Source of the DNA: Physcia stellaris
Taxonomy: Eukaryota; Ascomycota; Lecanoromycetes; Caliciales; Physciaceae
Direction: 5' to 3'
Length of the DNA: 64,000 bases
NCBI GenBank assembly: GCA_018902385.1
Contig: JABSSW010000060.1
Location: forward strand, 186,001 to 250,000
In this document: piece by piece, positions 1 through 11,181 of the stretch
Layout: the number at the start of each line of letters is the position of its first letter
Position numbering within the stretch: position 1 is the stretch's first letter
Made by a program: the position numbers and the translations under genes
Notes under the pieces: model-generated
Databases searched by the model: none
Told to the model about the DNA's origin: nothing
Seen by the model: only the letters and a program-made list of their open reading frames with translations

Positions 1-1468
1 ACTGGACCATAACCATGCGTGATGTACAGCGTGCGCTCAGTGTCCGCGTAGCCTTTGATATTTCCTATCGAAAATCCAAGGCTGACATGACGCTCGTAGT
101 CTGCTCTCCAGTCCTTCATAAAGTATGCCAGCTCCTTTATATCGATGCGAGTGCAGGGTACCACCCACAATCGCGCATGAGATGGTTGACATCCAGAGCA
201 CGGCTCACCTGGATCACACTAATACAAATTAGTCGCGAGATACCGTTGGCTGGGAGTACACTTACGGTCTTCTTGAGAAACTTGCAGCGGAGACATGCTC
301 CAAGCTTTCGGATCTCGCCAGCCTGTTTTCTCTGTTCTGGTCGTAGAGGCCCCTTCCTCCGCCCTATGCGTTTCTCAGTATCGACTTTTGGAACCTGCGA
401 TGGTCTCCGTGTCGGCGGTTTCAGCGACTTTGAGCTTGTATTTTTCCGCGCTTGCCGCCTTGTCGGTGGAGAGCTCCTTCCGGAAGAAGTCGGTGACCGT
501 TGGGGAGAGGTGGATTTCTTGATGTTGATCGGCTTGGACACGGATGTGGTGAGAATGGGAGGATAATTCGGACGCGTGTTCTGTTCCTCATGGTGATGGA
601 CATGATCACGATCGTGATTATGGTAATGCTCACGGTGAAAGTCTGTCTCTCCATGGCTATCACTGCTTGGGGAGCTAATAGCATTCGGTACTTCCATGAG
701 TCCACCACTGCTCCACGACCGGCATTGTTGTTCTAAGTCGGACCATGATGAATCCGAGAAGGTGCGGCCGTGGAGCGCTTGGCCTGGATTGAAGATGGCC
801 CCAGCAGCCTGCGGGTCATGCATGGACGAGTCAAGCGACTGCTGGGAATAGTCTACCACTGCCCAGCCATTCTCACTCCCCGAACTTGTCAGCGAACGGA
901 CTTCGAGATAGTTGTCGGTAGGAGAGCCTTGCTCTGGCAGACCATGCGGCGGCAAGTTCATTTCCGGTAGGCCGTTATGGGGTTGAAAAGGCGTGAAGTC
1001 GTTCTGGAAGCCCTGTCTGAAATCCTGCCAGTTGAACGGCATCCCATCCACCTGGTTTGCGACGGGTAAGTAAGAAGCGTCCATGGGCAGACCGGTATCG
1101 ATAGGCGGATGGGAAGGCATGAAGTCGGTTGGAGAGGTGTGGAATGGTATAGTGTAACCGTCGGTGAATTGCTGGGGGAAGGTGGTATCCAGATGGTAGC
1201 CAAGATGGGAGGCGTCCGTCATATGCCATTCGGAGTTCAGCAGAAGTGGTTGAGGTTGGTGGTGCGAGGGATGATGCTCGTATTGCTGAGGCTCCTGGAG
1301 TGGAGATGTTGACCGCTTCATCATCGGGCTCCGCTGTGGTGGCGCGCGTGATGGAAGCTGATCAAGAGGGATTGGCCATGATAGACTGCCCGTATAGCCA
1401 TATCGTAATCCTCGAGTCTGAGGGTCGAAGTCGAAGAGAGCGTCAGCCGACAAGTCGACGGCGGCCAT
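1..1468 (-). CDS. Zn2Cys6 zinc-cluster transcription factor, partial at the left edge
   Basis: Probable nuclear DNA-binding regulator. Two exons are visible: 1468-266, then an intron 265-219 (47 nt, GTAAGT...ATTAG), then 218 down to the window edge, still open. Start chosen at 1468 (MAAVDLSADALFDF); the frame is open further upstream but looks non-coding. The first 400 residues are low-complexity, rich in Pro, Ser, His and Gln, ending in a basic Arg/Lys/Ser stretch. The zinc cluster is split by the intron: ACLRCKFLKKT before it and CDPGEPCSGC after it, giving C-X2-C-X6-C-X5-C-X2-C-X11-C. This is unusual for the class in lying about residue 390 rather than near the N-terminus. The reading after it (LYITHGYGP near the edge) continues outside the window. 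Target genes are unknown. Confidence 0.85.
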
Positions 1469-2770
1469 CGTTTGGCTGACTGGACGTTGGACTCTTATCA
1501 ATTCCCTTCCTGACTTTTTTCTGAATACGATTGTACTAGGAGAAGGGAAGGAAGGATGAGGACATTCTGAGATTGGTCTATGGAGCTGGAGGATCCCTAA
1601 TCGGGGAAAGGCGGTGTCACATCGGGTGCGGAGAAAAGGGCGATTGAAGCGTGCAAGGCGGGAGGGTCCTCTGTCACTGTGTGGAAAAATAATAGTGAGA
1701 GAGAGCAGGTTGACGAGTGCGGAATTGAAGAGGCGGTGAAGGGTGAGCCGGCGCTCTAGTCCGCATGTCGATGAAAATGATGCGAGTGATGGAGGGGTCC
1801 AGCTAGGGTAGCTAGGGTCCACGGCGTTTGGTCGCTAAGACTCTGAGAGGTCGAAACGAGCAGGGTCCACGCCGGTTAGCAGCAACGGACTGCACGAATT
1901 TCTGCCAATCGTTCCTGTGGCGCCTGTAGCAAAGAGGATCATGCCGATCCAAATGGGACACTGGCCTGAAGGGAAGATCAGCTCGAAGCTTCAGTCACCA
2001 AAGGATAAAAGCCATGCGCATTCCTCCCTCACTCGACCTGGTTCGAGTCGAACAGAATCAGGGAGAGACTCCCATTCGTTGCAAGGGTCGGACCGTGAGA
2101 TGACGGGAAACGTTGTAGCATAATTGCGATACGTATCTGCGTACTCGTAGCACGTATGGGGTAACGAAAGGTTATCGCTCCTACCCATGGGCCATATGAC
2201 GTGAGCCTGTCTTTGTTAGAGTAAGTGTAGGCGCTCCAGAGAGCAGAGATGCTGGCCTGCCCGTGATCACTCCAAGGAAATTTGCATGATGCATGAGACG
2301 AGTGCTACATTTGGAGAAACCTCCGCAGAGAGGCTGTAGGCATCGAGATCCTCCGTCACATAATTTCGTTAGACACATGGATCCCCCTTACACAGGCATG
2401 GTCCGCAATGGTTGCCAAAGCTCGCTCTTGCTGTCGAACGTGCGCTTCGTCTGTTGGCGTAGCAGCTGTTTGTGATTGACTCATGATAATACATTCATGC
2501 AGTGTCATGACCGCGGAGTCATGGCTGCTACGAGGAATTTGAGGAACAATAGTAAGCAAGTAGAACAACATGCGACCGCGGATCCGAGTGAACCGCAGAC
2601 GCTCCAGCATTATTCGTATGAGGGGCACGTTTTCTGATCGGAGGCAATCCCAAACATCTATCCATGCTTCGAAGCGTGCAGCATGTGATGATCCAAGCTT
2701 CAAAGGTAGCACATCTCACAACCCATCCCCTGCAGACCGACGAACCCTGAGCACATCTAGCAAAGACGAC
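1469..2770. other. Intergenic, divergent promoter region
   Basis: 1.3 kb between two divergently transcribed genes (C6 factor to the left, farnesyltransferase beta to the right). Only short overlapping open frames without recognisable protein content are present. It presumably holds the 5' UTRs and promoters of both neighbours. I see no repeat or RNA gene. Confidence 0.6.
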
Positions 2771-4450
2771 ATGGCCAGTGTGGACGATGGACCTAATGTT
2801 CCTGCAATCTTCAAGTGCCTGCCACCTATCAAAGACCCTCTAACCACCGAGACATCAGTCTCCCAGGACGAAACAATACAGGAATGTCTGCCGTTCTTGG
2901 CAGGTGAGGGCAGGAGTCTCTTCGATTTGAACCATCACGGCATACCTGGCCTGGAGCGTGAGAAGCACATTGACTATCTACATGGGCGTTTGGGCGAATT
3001 GCCTGCAGGTTTTGTGGCATTTGATGCAGCTCGGCCCTGGCTCATCTATTGGACACTGACCGGCCTGTGCCTGCTCGGGGAAAATGTCGATCGATACAGA
3101 TCAAGGTAAATCGGGACCTGCAGAATATATCGGCTCCAACTAATCAGAAGACCTCCAGTGTCACACAAACATTCACGCCCATGCAGAATCCAGGTGGAGG
3201 CTTTGGGGGAGGTCATGGTCAAACGTCACATTGTGCCCCTTCATATGCAGTGATATTGAGCTTGGCAATGGTAGGCGGACATGATACTTTTGACCTTATC
3301 AATCGAAAATCTCTGTAGGTTCCAATGCTTCTAGATCATTACCATCCGCTGACCACTTTGTCATCAGCTGGAAGTGGCTTGGTGAGCTCAAACAAAAAGA
3401 TGGCGGCTTCAAGGTCTGTGTTGGGGGCGAAGAAGATGTCCGGTACGAAATTTCGTTCAATGTGGTGTGTCCTTGCAATTGATGGTGTGATCAGAGGCGC
3501 ATATTGTTCGATGACCATGATATCGCTGCTAGGACTCCCCCTCGACTTACCTCCAGACGCTCCAGCAAGAGCTCATGGGCTAACCTCTTTCGTGTCTGGC
3601 TTGCCCGAGTATCTCTCACGTTGTCAGTTCTTGTCTAGTCCTGATTGCCAAATTAGACTGATGTAGAAGAACAGGTCAAACCTTTGAAGGAGGTACGTCA
3701 GGTGCGCCGCAGACAGAAGCACATGGAGCCTACGCCTTCTGCGTACTAGCATGCCTATGTCTTCTCGGTCCGCCACATGAGATGATCCCCAAGTAAGGCA
3801 GATTAGATATGTTAACATAGTGGTTTGCTAAAATACTCATAGATATCTCGATTTGCCAATGCTTATCTCGTGGCTTTCTGCGCGACAGTACGCCCCGGAA
3901 GGAGGCTTCGCTGGCAGAACGAATAAACTCGTCGACGGGTGCTATAGTCATTGGGTGGGAGGTTGCTGGCCTCTTATTGAAGCTGCCATCAATGGCCCTC
4001 AACAGGATCCCCAAGTCCAGAACCCCACCACGGGTCCGCTGTTCAGCCGTAAAGGTTTGATACGGTACATATTTTCATGCTGTCAGTCAGATTCAGGAGG
4101 GCTTAGAGACAAACCTAGCAAGTGAGTCACATCTGCTGTTGATGAGGGCAGTAAAACTGATCTTCGCCTAGATATCCAGATGCATACCACACCTGCTATG
4201 TGTTAGCCGGCCTTAGCTCCGCCCAGCATTACAACTATTTCTTCAATTCCGAAACGAAAAGACGTCTAACCCCGCTGCTTTGGCCCTGCAGTGGGCCTCA
4301 TCTCAAGTGATCCCGAACAACGAAGGCGGACCGGAGGGTGATATCTTCGAAGCCGACGACCGTCTGACCCCGATCCATCCAATCTATGTCATTCCTTTTG
4401 CAGCCGCGGAGAAGATTCATGACTGGTTTGCGAACAAAGCAAGATTCTAA
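2771..4450 (+). CDS. RAM1: Protein farnesyltransferase beta subunit (apparent 1-nt frameshift near the 3' end)
   Basis: Catalytic beta subunit that, with the alpha subunit, transfers farnesyl to CaaX proteins such as Ras and a-type pheromone. Exons 2771-3105, 3159-3314, 3368-3442, 3495-3622, 3675-3792, 3843-4121, 4172-4450; the six introns are 50-53 nt with clean phases. Repeat blocks of the alpha-alpha barrel are clear (GGGFGGGHGQTSHCAPSYA; GAYCSMTMISLLGLPL; FEGG...AHGAYAFCVLA). Zinc ligands are present: Asp and Cys in KLVDGCYSHW, and His in DAYHTCYVLAGLS. In the last exon the frame ends at 4308-4310, but the family C-terminus (DRLTPIHPIYVIPF) follows in another frame up to the stop at 4448-4450. 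One extra base in the A4 run 4257-4260 would join them (456 aa). Start is the Met of MASVDDGPNVP. Confidence 0.93.
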
Positions 4451-6773
4451 GCCGCATGTTGATCAATAGAGATCGGGTTTCGAAACGGGTCTGGGATGGC
4501 TGGCTTGAGCGTTGGATAGCCCTTGTTGCTTTGGCGATTGGGATTTAGCGATGGTTGCTTGAAGATCGAGAGGAATTGGTACTTTAGTGGGAATGTACGA
4601 GCTATCTAAATTGATATCGAGGACCAAGCATTTTGATGGACGATATGCATTCATGATGCTCTATGACTTGGTAGAAGTTGCAGTCGTCGCTCGGAAGAAC
4701 TCGCTGGCAGTTCTGATTGGCTGCGAGCGGTGCGGCTAAGCCCTCCAATCATGCCCAGCGACGATATATAACAACTGCATGCCCTCGACCTTCTATTCTT
4801 TCTTTGTACCACCCTTCTCAACTCTTCTCACTCGTTACCATCGTCTATCCCCAAGAATCTTGTCCTCTCACCCTATCCGACAAACTCGACACCAAACCCG
4901 TAACCGCCCCCCCCCAACCAACGGGCGGATGCAGCGTAAATCTTAGCCGCATGTGGGCTTGCCCAGTAGCCTTGTCTCACCGAAAAGTCATACCCAACCT
5001 TCACTACTCCCACTGGCTTTGGGGTTTTCTCGCCCAGGACCACTAGGGCAGAGCCATCGATAGGATGAAGTCGAGCATGCCAAGGACAACGCAAGTAATA
5101 ACCGTCCTGTTGTCCACAAAAGTATACTCTGTTAAGAAAAAGATCTTATCCGATGTAATGGGCTTGGAAATTGGAGTGGGAGGACATCCATTGGAAGTCA
5201 CCATTCTTCCTTTCACCTACCGAAATTTCCTTCATCCGGGTCGAACCATACTTTTTCACGTTGGTCGTTTCCGGTAGCCGTTCCTGGCGTTCGGTGCATG
5301 GTGGAGTATGTCAAGCGCATGCCAACTCATCAGCGCATGCAGTTACCTGCCAACCTGGCAAAACGCCCGATTCCTCTCGCCCGCCAATCCCGACCACTCT
5401 TCGAACCGCTATTGTCGGGGTTGTGTTCATGGCTCGTGGAGTCGTCGATGATCACACCAACCTGCCTTAGGATCTTTGGGTACTCTCCAACCTACAAGGC
5501 TAAACTGTGGGCGGCTTTTTGCTGCGCTTATTTTGGGACCAATCCTGAGCGCCGAAATCGATTGGGTTCATCCCGGCTGTATTCCTGGCTCATTTCACCC
5601 CGCTGCCTGTCCAAAGGGGTTCTTCGCTGATGCTGGCCGTCAAAGACAATCTCCTGGTCACGATTGCACCCGCGTTTTGGGGGTCGGTTGCGACATCGTC
5701 TGGATTTGGCACTTGGAAAAGCTCTTGCTTCCGAGGCCATTGCATTAGCGAACGAGGTCCAAACATCACAGCGCAGAGCTACCTCATTAGAAGTACCTTT
5801 GTATCTATGGCTGCGGGGTCTGGGACCTATCTCTCCGAGATTCTACCTATAGGAGTCGATGTTCGTCGGACCAGGCATCTGGTCTGCCACTGACGCGCAT
5901 CTCGTAGCGTGGAAGGTCACCAAATCCATGCGAAGTCTGCAAGTCAATCTTCGCCGTTGTCTTTCCAGATCGACGGGACGAAGACACCTCATAGGCTTGC
6001 ACGAGATGCACATCGTCTGGAAGTTTCCTCAGTGGTAAAAACGTACGCCAGCGCATCGAATTGAAATTAGTCACCGAGCCGCAACAAGGACTATGCTGCA
6101 TCATCCTCGATTTCGTCCAATCTTTGTCGACCCCATATTCTCCACCCTCGCCATGAACCTCATTCCTGAATGCGAATCGTCTTGCTATAAGATTCCGCTG
6201 GGGGCTCAAAACCCCTCAATTGGGATCCTTCTCTCCTGCAATATTTTCCGGCTTGCATTTTTTGCTCCGATCAATTTTCATCCTATCTAATCTGCAAGCT
6301 AGTCGGTCGAGAAGATTATATAAATCTGCCTCAAAAATCTGTGCAACTCTTCCATCGCCCACACTTCGATAGGCGAGCATTGGGCATCAACACTTTTCCC
6401 AGCTACCAAGGTTGAGGTAACGGCAAGGACTCCTGCCTGGTCTTTTCATCCGGCATACCACAGAAGTTGCAAGGCCTAGACGAACAACCAGACATGTACT
6501 ATATGCAATATTTGTCCAGTTAGTCATCTCTCCTTCGGCTAGATAGCAACAGCCCCTTTCAGCCCAGTCTCCGCCCAATGTTTCAAGCCTGTCTCTAGAT
6601 CAGAACAGGCCCGACAGATTGGTTCACTGTCGGAAGGCCATGGCAGCTCTTGGAAATGATGGGCTACTTTGCCTTCTGACTCATCTTTACCCTACGAATC
6701 ATACGTTTCGTCACACCCTCAGAAACTAGTGCCCCTATATTTGATAAATAATAGGCTAACGGTCAGCGTGTAG
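4451..6773. other. Gene-poor region, no supported gene
   Basis: 2.3 kb with many short overlapping open frames on both strands, none recognised. At 4763-4920 there is a TATA-like box followed by a long pyrimidine-rich stretch, the usual look of a fungal plus-strand promoter and 5' UTR, but no sustained coding frame follows. The part 5280-5900 reads in broken frames with some hydrophobic segments and could be a decayed gene; I cannot name it. The first exon of the next gene probably lies near 6600-6760. Confidence 0.5.
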
Positions 6774-7255
6774 ATCTATGCCGACGTCGCCAATGGCCTG
6801 AGCCGGTCTATGAGTCCTATGGCTCTAGAGTCGGCTACGCCTGCGTTGCCCGCGTCAATAACCGCGAGTACCAAACCAGCACAACCTACGAATCGGAGAT
6901 TCTAGCCCGTGAAAACGCTGCCATGCGTGCCTACCTCATCTGTCGGAACTTCTCGGTCAATGATGGCATGTACCCACCAGGCCACAAGAAGGGGGGTGTT
7001 CTACAAGGATTACCAGTTGCCATTGGAACGGAAAGGAGAAGCATGTACACGGAGGATACCGATGTGTCTACCAGTGGTGGTAGTCGTAGTGGAGGCAGCA
7101 GTCCCCGCAGCCTTGGGAGTTCAAGGTCCGACCACGACAGCCGTACCAAAGTACACGAGAGTTCTAGGTCTACTCGCGATAATCGAAGGACCAGCATGGG
7201 TGTCGGCTCCGCCAGTACCGCAAGGCCTTCGAGATATAGCAGCCACAGGTATTAG
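6774..7255 (+). CDS. Putative dsRNA-binding-domain-like protein, C-terminal exon (5' part not located)
   Basis: Open frame entered through a good acceptor (GCTAAC branch at 6755, TAG at 6771-6773) in phase 1, so at least one upstream exon is missing from this call. The first 70 residues (LCRRRQWPEPVYESYGSR, then VNNREYQT, then ARENAAMRAYLICRNFSV) have the length and pattern of a double-stranded RNA-binding fold: strand, strand, then a helix rich in Ala. I recall similar sequences from other Leotiomycetes and Sordariomycetes without an assigned function. The tail is Ser/Arg/Gly-rich and disordered, ending HRY-stop. Domain identity is inference. The neighbours give no functional hint. Confidence 0.6.
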
Positions 7256-7934
7256 CCACAGCCATTGCTGTCATTCCGAAGCCTCTTGGTACCAAGGAAA
7301 AGGGTCTTCCTCAGTGGTCCAAATGGTTCGCTGCTCTCCATCAGGAATCCGCGCGCAACCCCACACATACGATGATGATTTTATGACTCATGAGATTTCA
7401 GCAAGAGACTTACGACCTTACGACTTAGACCCTGATTCTGGCATCAGGCAAATTCATGGACGGTCTCCCATCTCATTTCAGCGTTGCATTTCTCCGAGCG
7501 AGCTGGCATGACTTCTTGTACCAATATATGCTGCTTATAGACATGGGTGTTTGGCAAGCATTCGTTTAGCTCAGCTCCCTCGAAGTTGACTACTCCATAG
7601 CATAGCGCAGGTAATGTGGTTTATGGCCTTAGGGAAGTCTGTTTCCTGAGGAGGCTACTACTAGTACTTAATGAACAGTTGGCTTCACGCAAGTAATAGA
7701 TCCGTGGACGTACCATTCTCGTGGTGTGCGGTCGCTACGAATCGTCGAGCTTCAGCTTCGTAAAAAAGGGGCTTGAAGTTGCCAAGAAAGGCCAAGCAGT
7801 ACAGCCCTTCGCGTGAATCCGGTTTTCTGATATCGCGTTCCCTTTTGGGCTTCACCCATGTTTGGGGCTCCTACCGCTGGGCATGTCTCTTCTCCCCACT
7901 TCTGGGACTCTGACATCGCAGAGTTGTGTCGAGT
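7256..7934. other. Intergenic, upstream of the calcium uniporter gene
   Basis: About 680 nt between two plus-strand genes. No recognisable coding frame, repeat or RNA gene; it probably holds the 3' end of the preceding transcript and the promoter of the next. Confidence 0.6.
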
Positions 7935-9697
7935 ATGCAGTCTCGTGTCTTCCCAGCTTTGCTGACATTGCGATCGACCTCGGCTCTTAGACCGTGGAAA
8001 CCGATATCTGCACCTCTTGCTCGTCCTCCCATACTTTGCCTCGCCCACACCCCACAACATCGAGCATTACATGTCTCTTCTTTTCAAAGGTCGGAGAGAG
8101 ATGTTTCCGAAAGCATCAAAGCATCCGAACAACACAATCTCGACAAAGAGGAGGCTGAGGTCGAGGATTCTATTGCGCAGGAGAAAGACAAGCAGAAGCG
8201 AGCACCATGGCATCGCGAAGGATCGAACATCCCACCCGTTGCTCGGCCACGCTCTGCTGGGGCTATGACGAAGGGTACTATGGCACTTCTCTCCTTACAC
8301 CGCATCCTGGCTAACACCCCCAGGCAAGCTTCTCACAACCCCTTCGCGACTTTTGAAACTCATCATACCGTTAACGACCATGGATAAGAATACCGATAGA
8401 AAAGACGTTGAGCCCTTGGCACTACTGGGTAAATGGAATGCCGCAGCTCTTGTCAGCTTTCGCTAATTTCTACCTAGTCCATCCACAGCAACCACTCTCG
8501 TACTTGGAGCGGCTCATCCAATCTGAATTGCCTACCCTTAAGAACTCACAAGGCGAGGACAAGATCCCGGCAGTACATTTCCGTGCAGAAGACTCTCAGC
8601 GTATGTACATTTCGAAGCCTCTCCTTTTTTCCCACGGCTATCTTACTCGCAAGCTATGTTTGATGAGCAACGACAACCATGAGCTTCTGACATATACTTT
8701 GTGGTTTCATCAATCCTTCCAAGTAAACTCTGCTGATTTCAAGGTCTCTACAGAAGACGAGATGAAGCCCAAGACTGAGACTCCCGACGAGGCCGAAGGA
8801 TACGATGGAGGTGATCTGGAAGAGACTCAATTCGATGGTCGGACCGAAAAGACAGGAAAACTCAGGCCAAAATCAGCCCAAGAAGCCACAAGTCAAAGTC
8901 TCGGAGAGGGAAGTGTAGAGAGTTATAGCGGTTTGGGCCACGAAGGTTCGGGGGAAAGCCAAGGGAAATTCGTTCGGTGGTCTCCGTCGACAGAGATTGG
9001 TGACTTCATCCGCGATGCTGCTAGGGGCAAAGAATTTGCCATCGAGATTGAAGGGGCGCCAAAAGAAATACGGATTGGAGTACCATCATTTAATGACAGA
9101 ACCTACTATCTACGAACAAGACTGCGCAAAACATCGAGGAAGATATTAGATATGACCACCATTAAGAGGGAATGTGACCTAGCAGCGCACAAAGGTGCCC
9201 AAAGAGTAGCAACAGGCGGGGCTGGTCTGCTAGTCGGATATTGGTACGTTGTATATCGACTGACTTTCGAGACCGACCTGGGATGGGACACCATGGAGCC
9301 TGTCACTGTGAGTAGGATATATATGAGGTCCCTACGTGTGCTTACTGATTGTTCTTAGTACCTTGTCGGACTTTCCACTTTGATCTGTGGTTACCTCTGG
9401 TTCTTGTACCACAACCGCGAGGTATCATATCGTTCAGCAATGAATCTTACAGTAAGTCGACGGCAGACGAAATTATATCAGGCCAGAGGCTTTGACATAG
9501 CAAGATGGGAGTCACTGGTTGAAGAAGGCAATGCTTTAAGGAAAGAGATCAAGGCGGTAGCCAGCGAGTATGACGTAGACTGGGATGAAAAGAAAGATGA
9601 GCACGATGAAAAGGTGACTGAGGCACTCAGGGAAGTTCGAGAGGAGAAAGAGAACAAGAAGGGTGGGGAAGGTAAAAAGAAGGAGGAGGATGATTAA
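7935..9697 (+). CDS. MCU: Mitochondrial calcium uniporter pore subunit (MCU)
   Basis: Pore-forming inner-membrane channel for Ca2+ uptake into the matrix. Exons 7935-8274, 8324-8428, 8478-9307, 9359-9697 (introns 49, 49 and 51 nt), 537 aa. An Arg/Ser/Pro-rich presequence starts at [10 protein letters not shown]. The family core is present: [18 protein letters not shown], then two membrane segments ([15 protein letters not shown] and [16 protein letters not shown]) separated by the selectivity-filter signature WDTMEPVTY, where the human family has WDIMEP; the Asp and Glu are retained. The C-terminal helix is basic, then acidic and Lys/Glu-rich. A strong donor (GTATGT) at 8601 and an AAG at 8721-8723 bracket 123 nt inside exon 3 whose 41 residues look unlike the neighbours; if spliced, the protein is 496 aa. 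No MICU-type regulator is in this window. Confidence 0.93.
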
Positions 9698-10185
9698 GAA
9701 GCCGTCTCAAGTGCCACAACCAGAATTAGAGGTGAGCCCACTTAGCTTGATCTACTATTTGGCATAGCGTTGACTGCTTCACAGCAGTATCGATTTTGAG
9801 TCCGTACTCAATCACTATCTCTCACTAGATTCTGCCTTGACGCATCGTCTTAGGGGGTGTTGCTACGAAAAAAGCAATGCGCGAAATGTCTAGGCTCTTG
9901 CATTTACTCATAAATCTAATGCCGAATGCGGAGCTCTCATCCATGAATCGCGCGGCGCTTTCTTGCGGGACGGTCTCGATAGGCAGAAAGGAGAACTGAA
10001 ATCAAGGATATCTTCATACAGGAGCTGAGAATGACCGCCTTACATTCCATTTGTATGACATCAACCACCCAATACCTAGACAGTACTCGTACCGTTCGAA
10101 GAGACGGCCTCCAAAACACCTCTCATTAGGGCCGCCATGAAAATGACAGAATGACGACAAGGCATTCGACGATATCTCCTCCTAC
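9698..10185. other. Intergenic between convergent genes
   Basis: About 490 nt between the 3' ends of the calcium uniporter gene and the minus-strand gene that follows. Nothing recognisable beyond short chance frames. Confidence 0.6.
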
Positions 10186-10886
10186 TCAAGTCTGGTAATT
10201 GTTCCTCGCAGGATCATAATACGCCGTTGTCCCTGGAGCCGTTGGTGGAGCTACGCATAATGGAATTAGTGTGGATCTTGCGGGTAGTGAAAAGACGCAC
10301 CTGGAGCATCGTCGAGATCATCATCATCGTGGAAGTCGCGTAAAGATTGCGCTCGCTGGTTACGACCGTCGCGATACCGACAAATGTGGTATAACATCCA
10401 GGCAATGATCCAATTGTCTCCCCCAGGGGTTCCTGCTCTGTCGTACCATTCTCGAGTTGGATTTCGTGAATTCATCCAGATGACTCGGACACAACCTTTG
10501 AAAGCCTCGTCGGTAAACTGATTTGCCGCGAACGGAGGCGGGCTGTTTTTGAATTGCGGTCTTAACAGACTGCGTTGGCCTCGCAATCGGGAATTGAATG
10601 CCTCTATCGCCTCAGCCTGTTAAGAATCAATACCTCAAGTACTGCAACATCGACACAGGGCGACGCACTTTCATGGCTGCATAGAGATTGTTTGTTGCCG
10701 GGTGATCCGGCGTAAGTCCTAGTCCGCTGAGGAATTCATTCTTCGATGCGCTTTTTACTCGCATTACTAATGCCATGACGGGCGATGGGTCGGAATGCAA
10801 GCAGACTCACGAAGTCTCTCAATGTGCAAGATATCATGGAAAGAAGCTGATAAGTACAGGTCACCACCCAATCTGAGAGACAGCAT
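10186..10886 (-). CDS. Hypothetical protein, four exons, 184 aa
   Basis: Not recognised. Exons 10886-10811, 10766-10669, 10616-10301, 10250-10186; introns of 44, 52 and 50 nt with GTGAGT, GTGCGT and GTGCGT donors and TTAG, ACAG and GTAG acceptors. All phases agree, which is the main evidence that it is real. Start MLSLRLGGDLYL is preceded by a TATATAA-like box 15-25 nt upstream. The middle is rich in aromatic residues and looks globular (GCVRVIWMNSRNPTREWYDR; NWIIAWMLYHICRYR). It is followed by an acidic DDDDLDD run and a Pro/Ala tail ending NNYQT. No signal peptide or membrane segment. Function unknown. Confidence 0.6.
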
Positions 10887-11019
10887 TTCCGCGACCTTAT
10901 ATAGTTATGGTCCCCAAGGTTTTGTACCGAGCATGTCCATGCTAGAGCTGCAGGCGTCTATCTGCAAACACCAGGCAAGAAATGACATCGGCGAGCTCAA
11001 CGGACTCATGGCAACTTGT
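10887..11019. promoter_or_regulatory. Promoter of the 184-aa gene (minus strand)
   Basis: On the minus strand a CTATATAAGG TATA-like box lies just upstream of the start at 10886. The spacing is short for a fungal start codon, so the 5' UTR would be brief. Confidence 0.4.
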
Positions 11020-11181
11020 CTCTCGAGTACAGTGGTCTTTCAAGCGGGTGGTTAGCCTCTCTAGCGGCTCAAGGATTAAATCCCTGTTTAGCAGGGATGA
11101 ACTTGATGAAGCTTACTTCTTGAAGTTAGGATACACTAATCAACGTTGACCACCCGCTATGAAAGATCACTGTACTGAGAG
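11020..11181. mobile_element. MITE-like hairpin element with about 35-bp terminal inverted repeats
   Basis: The left arm 11020-11054 (starts CTCTCGAGTACAG, ends GCGGGTGGTTA) matches the reverse complement of 11147-11181 with only a few substitutions and single-base gaps. The roughly 90 nt between the arms hold a small perfect stem (ATCCCTG...CAGGGAT, 11080-11098) and no open frame. Size, structure and a gene-poor location fit a non-autonomous DNA transposon remnant. No clear target-site duplication is visible. A transcribed hairpin RNA is an alternative. Confidence 0.6.

Noticed and set aside
5280-5900. Hydrophobic broken frames as a membrane-protein gene
   Set aside because: Several frame changes and stops are needed and no family motif is visible; at most a decayed gene.
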